From: Sporothrix humicola
Taxonomy: Eukaryota > Ascomycota > Sordariomycetes > Ophiostomatales > Ophiostomataceae
DNA: 64,000 bases
Assembly (NCBI GenBank): GCA_021396245.1
Contig: WNYE01000019.1
Coordinates: 62,001-126,000, forward strand
Direction of reading: 5' to 3'
Part shown: piece by piece, positions 63,501 through 64,000 of the stretch
How the letters are laid out: each line of letters starts with the position of its first letter
How positions within the stretch are numbered: position 1 is the stretch's first letter
Translations under genes and position numbers: made by a program
The notes under the pieces: generated by a model
Database searches by the model: none
Told to the model about the DNA's origin: nothing
What the model saw: only the letters and a program-made list of their open reading frames with translations

Positions 63501-64000
63501 CAAGCGATACAAGACGGAGCAATCGCGGTGAAAACAGAATAGCAGCGCTATTATATCATGGCATTGGCAATGTTTCCATATCGCCTCCTGTAAAGAGGCC
63601 TGTGGTGTAAATGCCCTGTATTTAGGAATATTTTGCGGGCGGCAAATGCCCTACTTTACAGTACTCCGTACGGGGGAAGACGCTTTGTTCGCGTCCCCAG
63701 CGACAACGCAACGCTGCACTCTGCGCTGTTGCCCTTTTTACAATTTCGGATGGACGGGCGCCTCTCCTTGTTTCCCATTGAAACATTGGCAGGAGGCAAA
63801 GGACAAGAAGGGCAGCAGGGAAAATGTGATTGAAAAAGCCAAAAGAACGGGGCTGCTGTCATCGCAACAATTAAGGTTTTGACGGTCAACCGAAGAAGCC
63901 GAGATCCATCAGTCGCTAAAGACAGAAGGACAAGAGTTTGAAAAGGTCTAGACATTCCGATGTGCAGGTACGACGTACTCACTATCTGCAATATTCTAAA
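60515..64000. other. Right end of the window, no gene recognised
   Basis: 60660-61020 is purine-rich on the + strand, the upstream side of the secreted-protein gene. Exact intergenic motif copies lie at 61191, 61623, 63662 and 63969. 61900-62160 is A+T-richer. Frames up to about 140 codons occur but show no family motif. Genes beyond the right edge may have their promoters here. Confidence 0.5.

Noticed and set aside
1..64000. CRISPR arrays, bacterial operons, insertion sequences, retroelement genes
   Set aside because: None seen. Gene structure is eukaryotic, the regular repeats are short minisatellites, and no transposase or reverse-transcriptase motif was found.

Overview
The window looks like nuclear DNA of a filamentous ascomycete, most likely a Sordariomycete. 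I infer this from short introns (60-105 nt) with GTRAGT/GTACGT donors and CTAAC-type branch points, G+C-rich codon use, long pyrimidine-rich leaders, and the gene set: a fused CPSase/ATCase, a SAGA Ada1 subunit, a YVC1-type channel and a tRNA-Gly(GCC). An Ophiostomatales-like genome would fit, but I cannot fix the genus from sequence alone.

Layout. The left edge holds the 3' end of a + strand gene, probably Mediator subunit 1. A 4-kb gap with a candidate cell-cycle promoter and a uORF-bearing leader leads to a Wee1 kinase (4413-8165, +, one intron). Next come a gamma-tubulin complex GCP3/Spc98 gene (9181-12214, -, one intron), divergent from an Ada1/HFI1 gene (13107-14749, +, two introns), and the replication-checkpoint mediator Mrc1/claspin (16086-20816, +). 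Convergent with Mrc1 is a 1211-aa fungal protein of unknown function (21211-24925, -). A spliced 70-aa membrane microprotein (27437-27725, +) is followed by a very large YVC1/TRP-like cation channel (28920-33452, -). The pyrimidine-pathway CPSase-ATCase (38019-46120, +) follows, convergent with a pyridoxamine-phosphate oxidase (46879-47886, -). Then come a cyclin-box protein (49051-50460, -), a 7-kb stretch without a convincing gene, a tRNA-Gly(GCC) (57498-57568, -), and a small cysteine-free secreted protein (59535-60059, -). The last 4 kb is noncoding apart from that gene's promoter and leader.

Four genes (Wee1, GCP3, Mrc1, cyclin) belong to cell-cycle, spindle or replication control. Mrc1 and Wee1 both have MluI-type ACGCGT boxes upstream, consistent with G1/S expression, but nothing in the window ties them into one operon-like unit.

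Most unusual is the 1103-nt first intron of the CPSase-ATCase gene. It carries a near-perfect 88-bp inverted repeat (87/88 positions), a 22-bp minisatellite, three other short tandem arrays and three strong hairpins. Second, two 9-mers, TACTCCGTA and TACGACGTA with their reverse complements, recur far above chance and only between genes. Third, the secreted-protein gene has a duplicated leader/promoter module.
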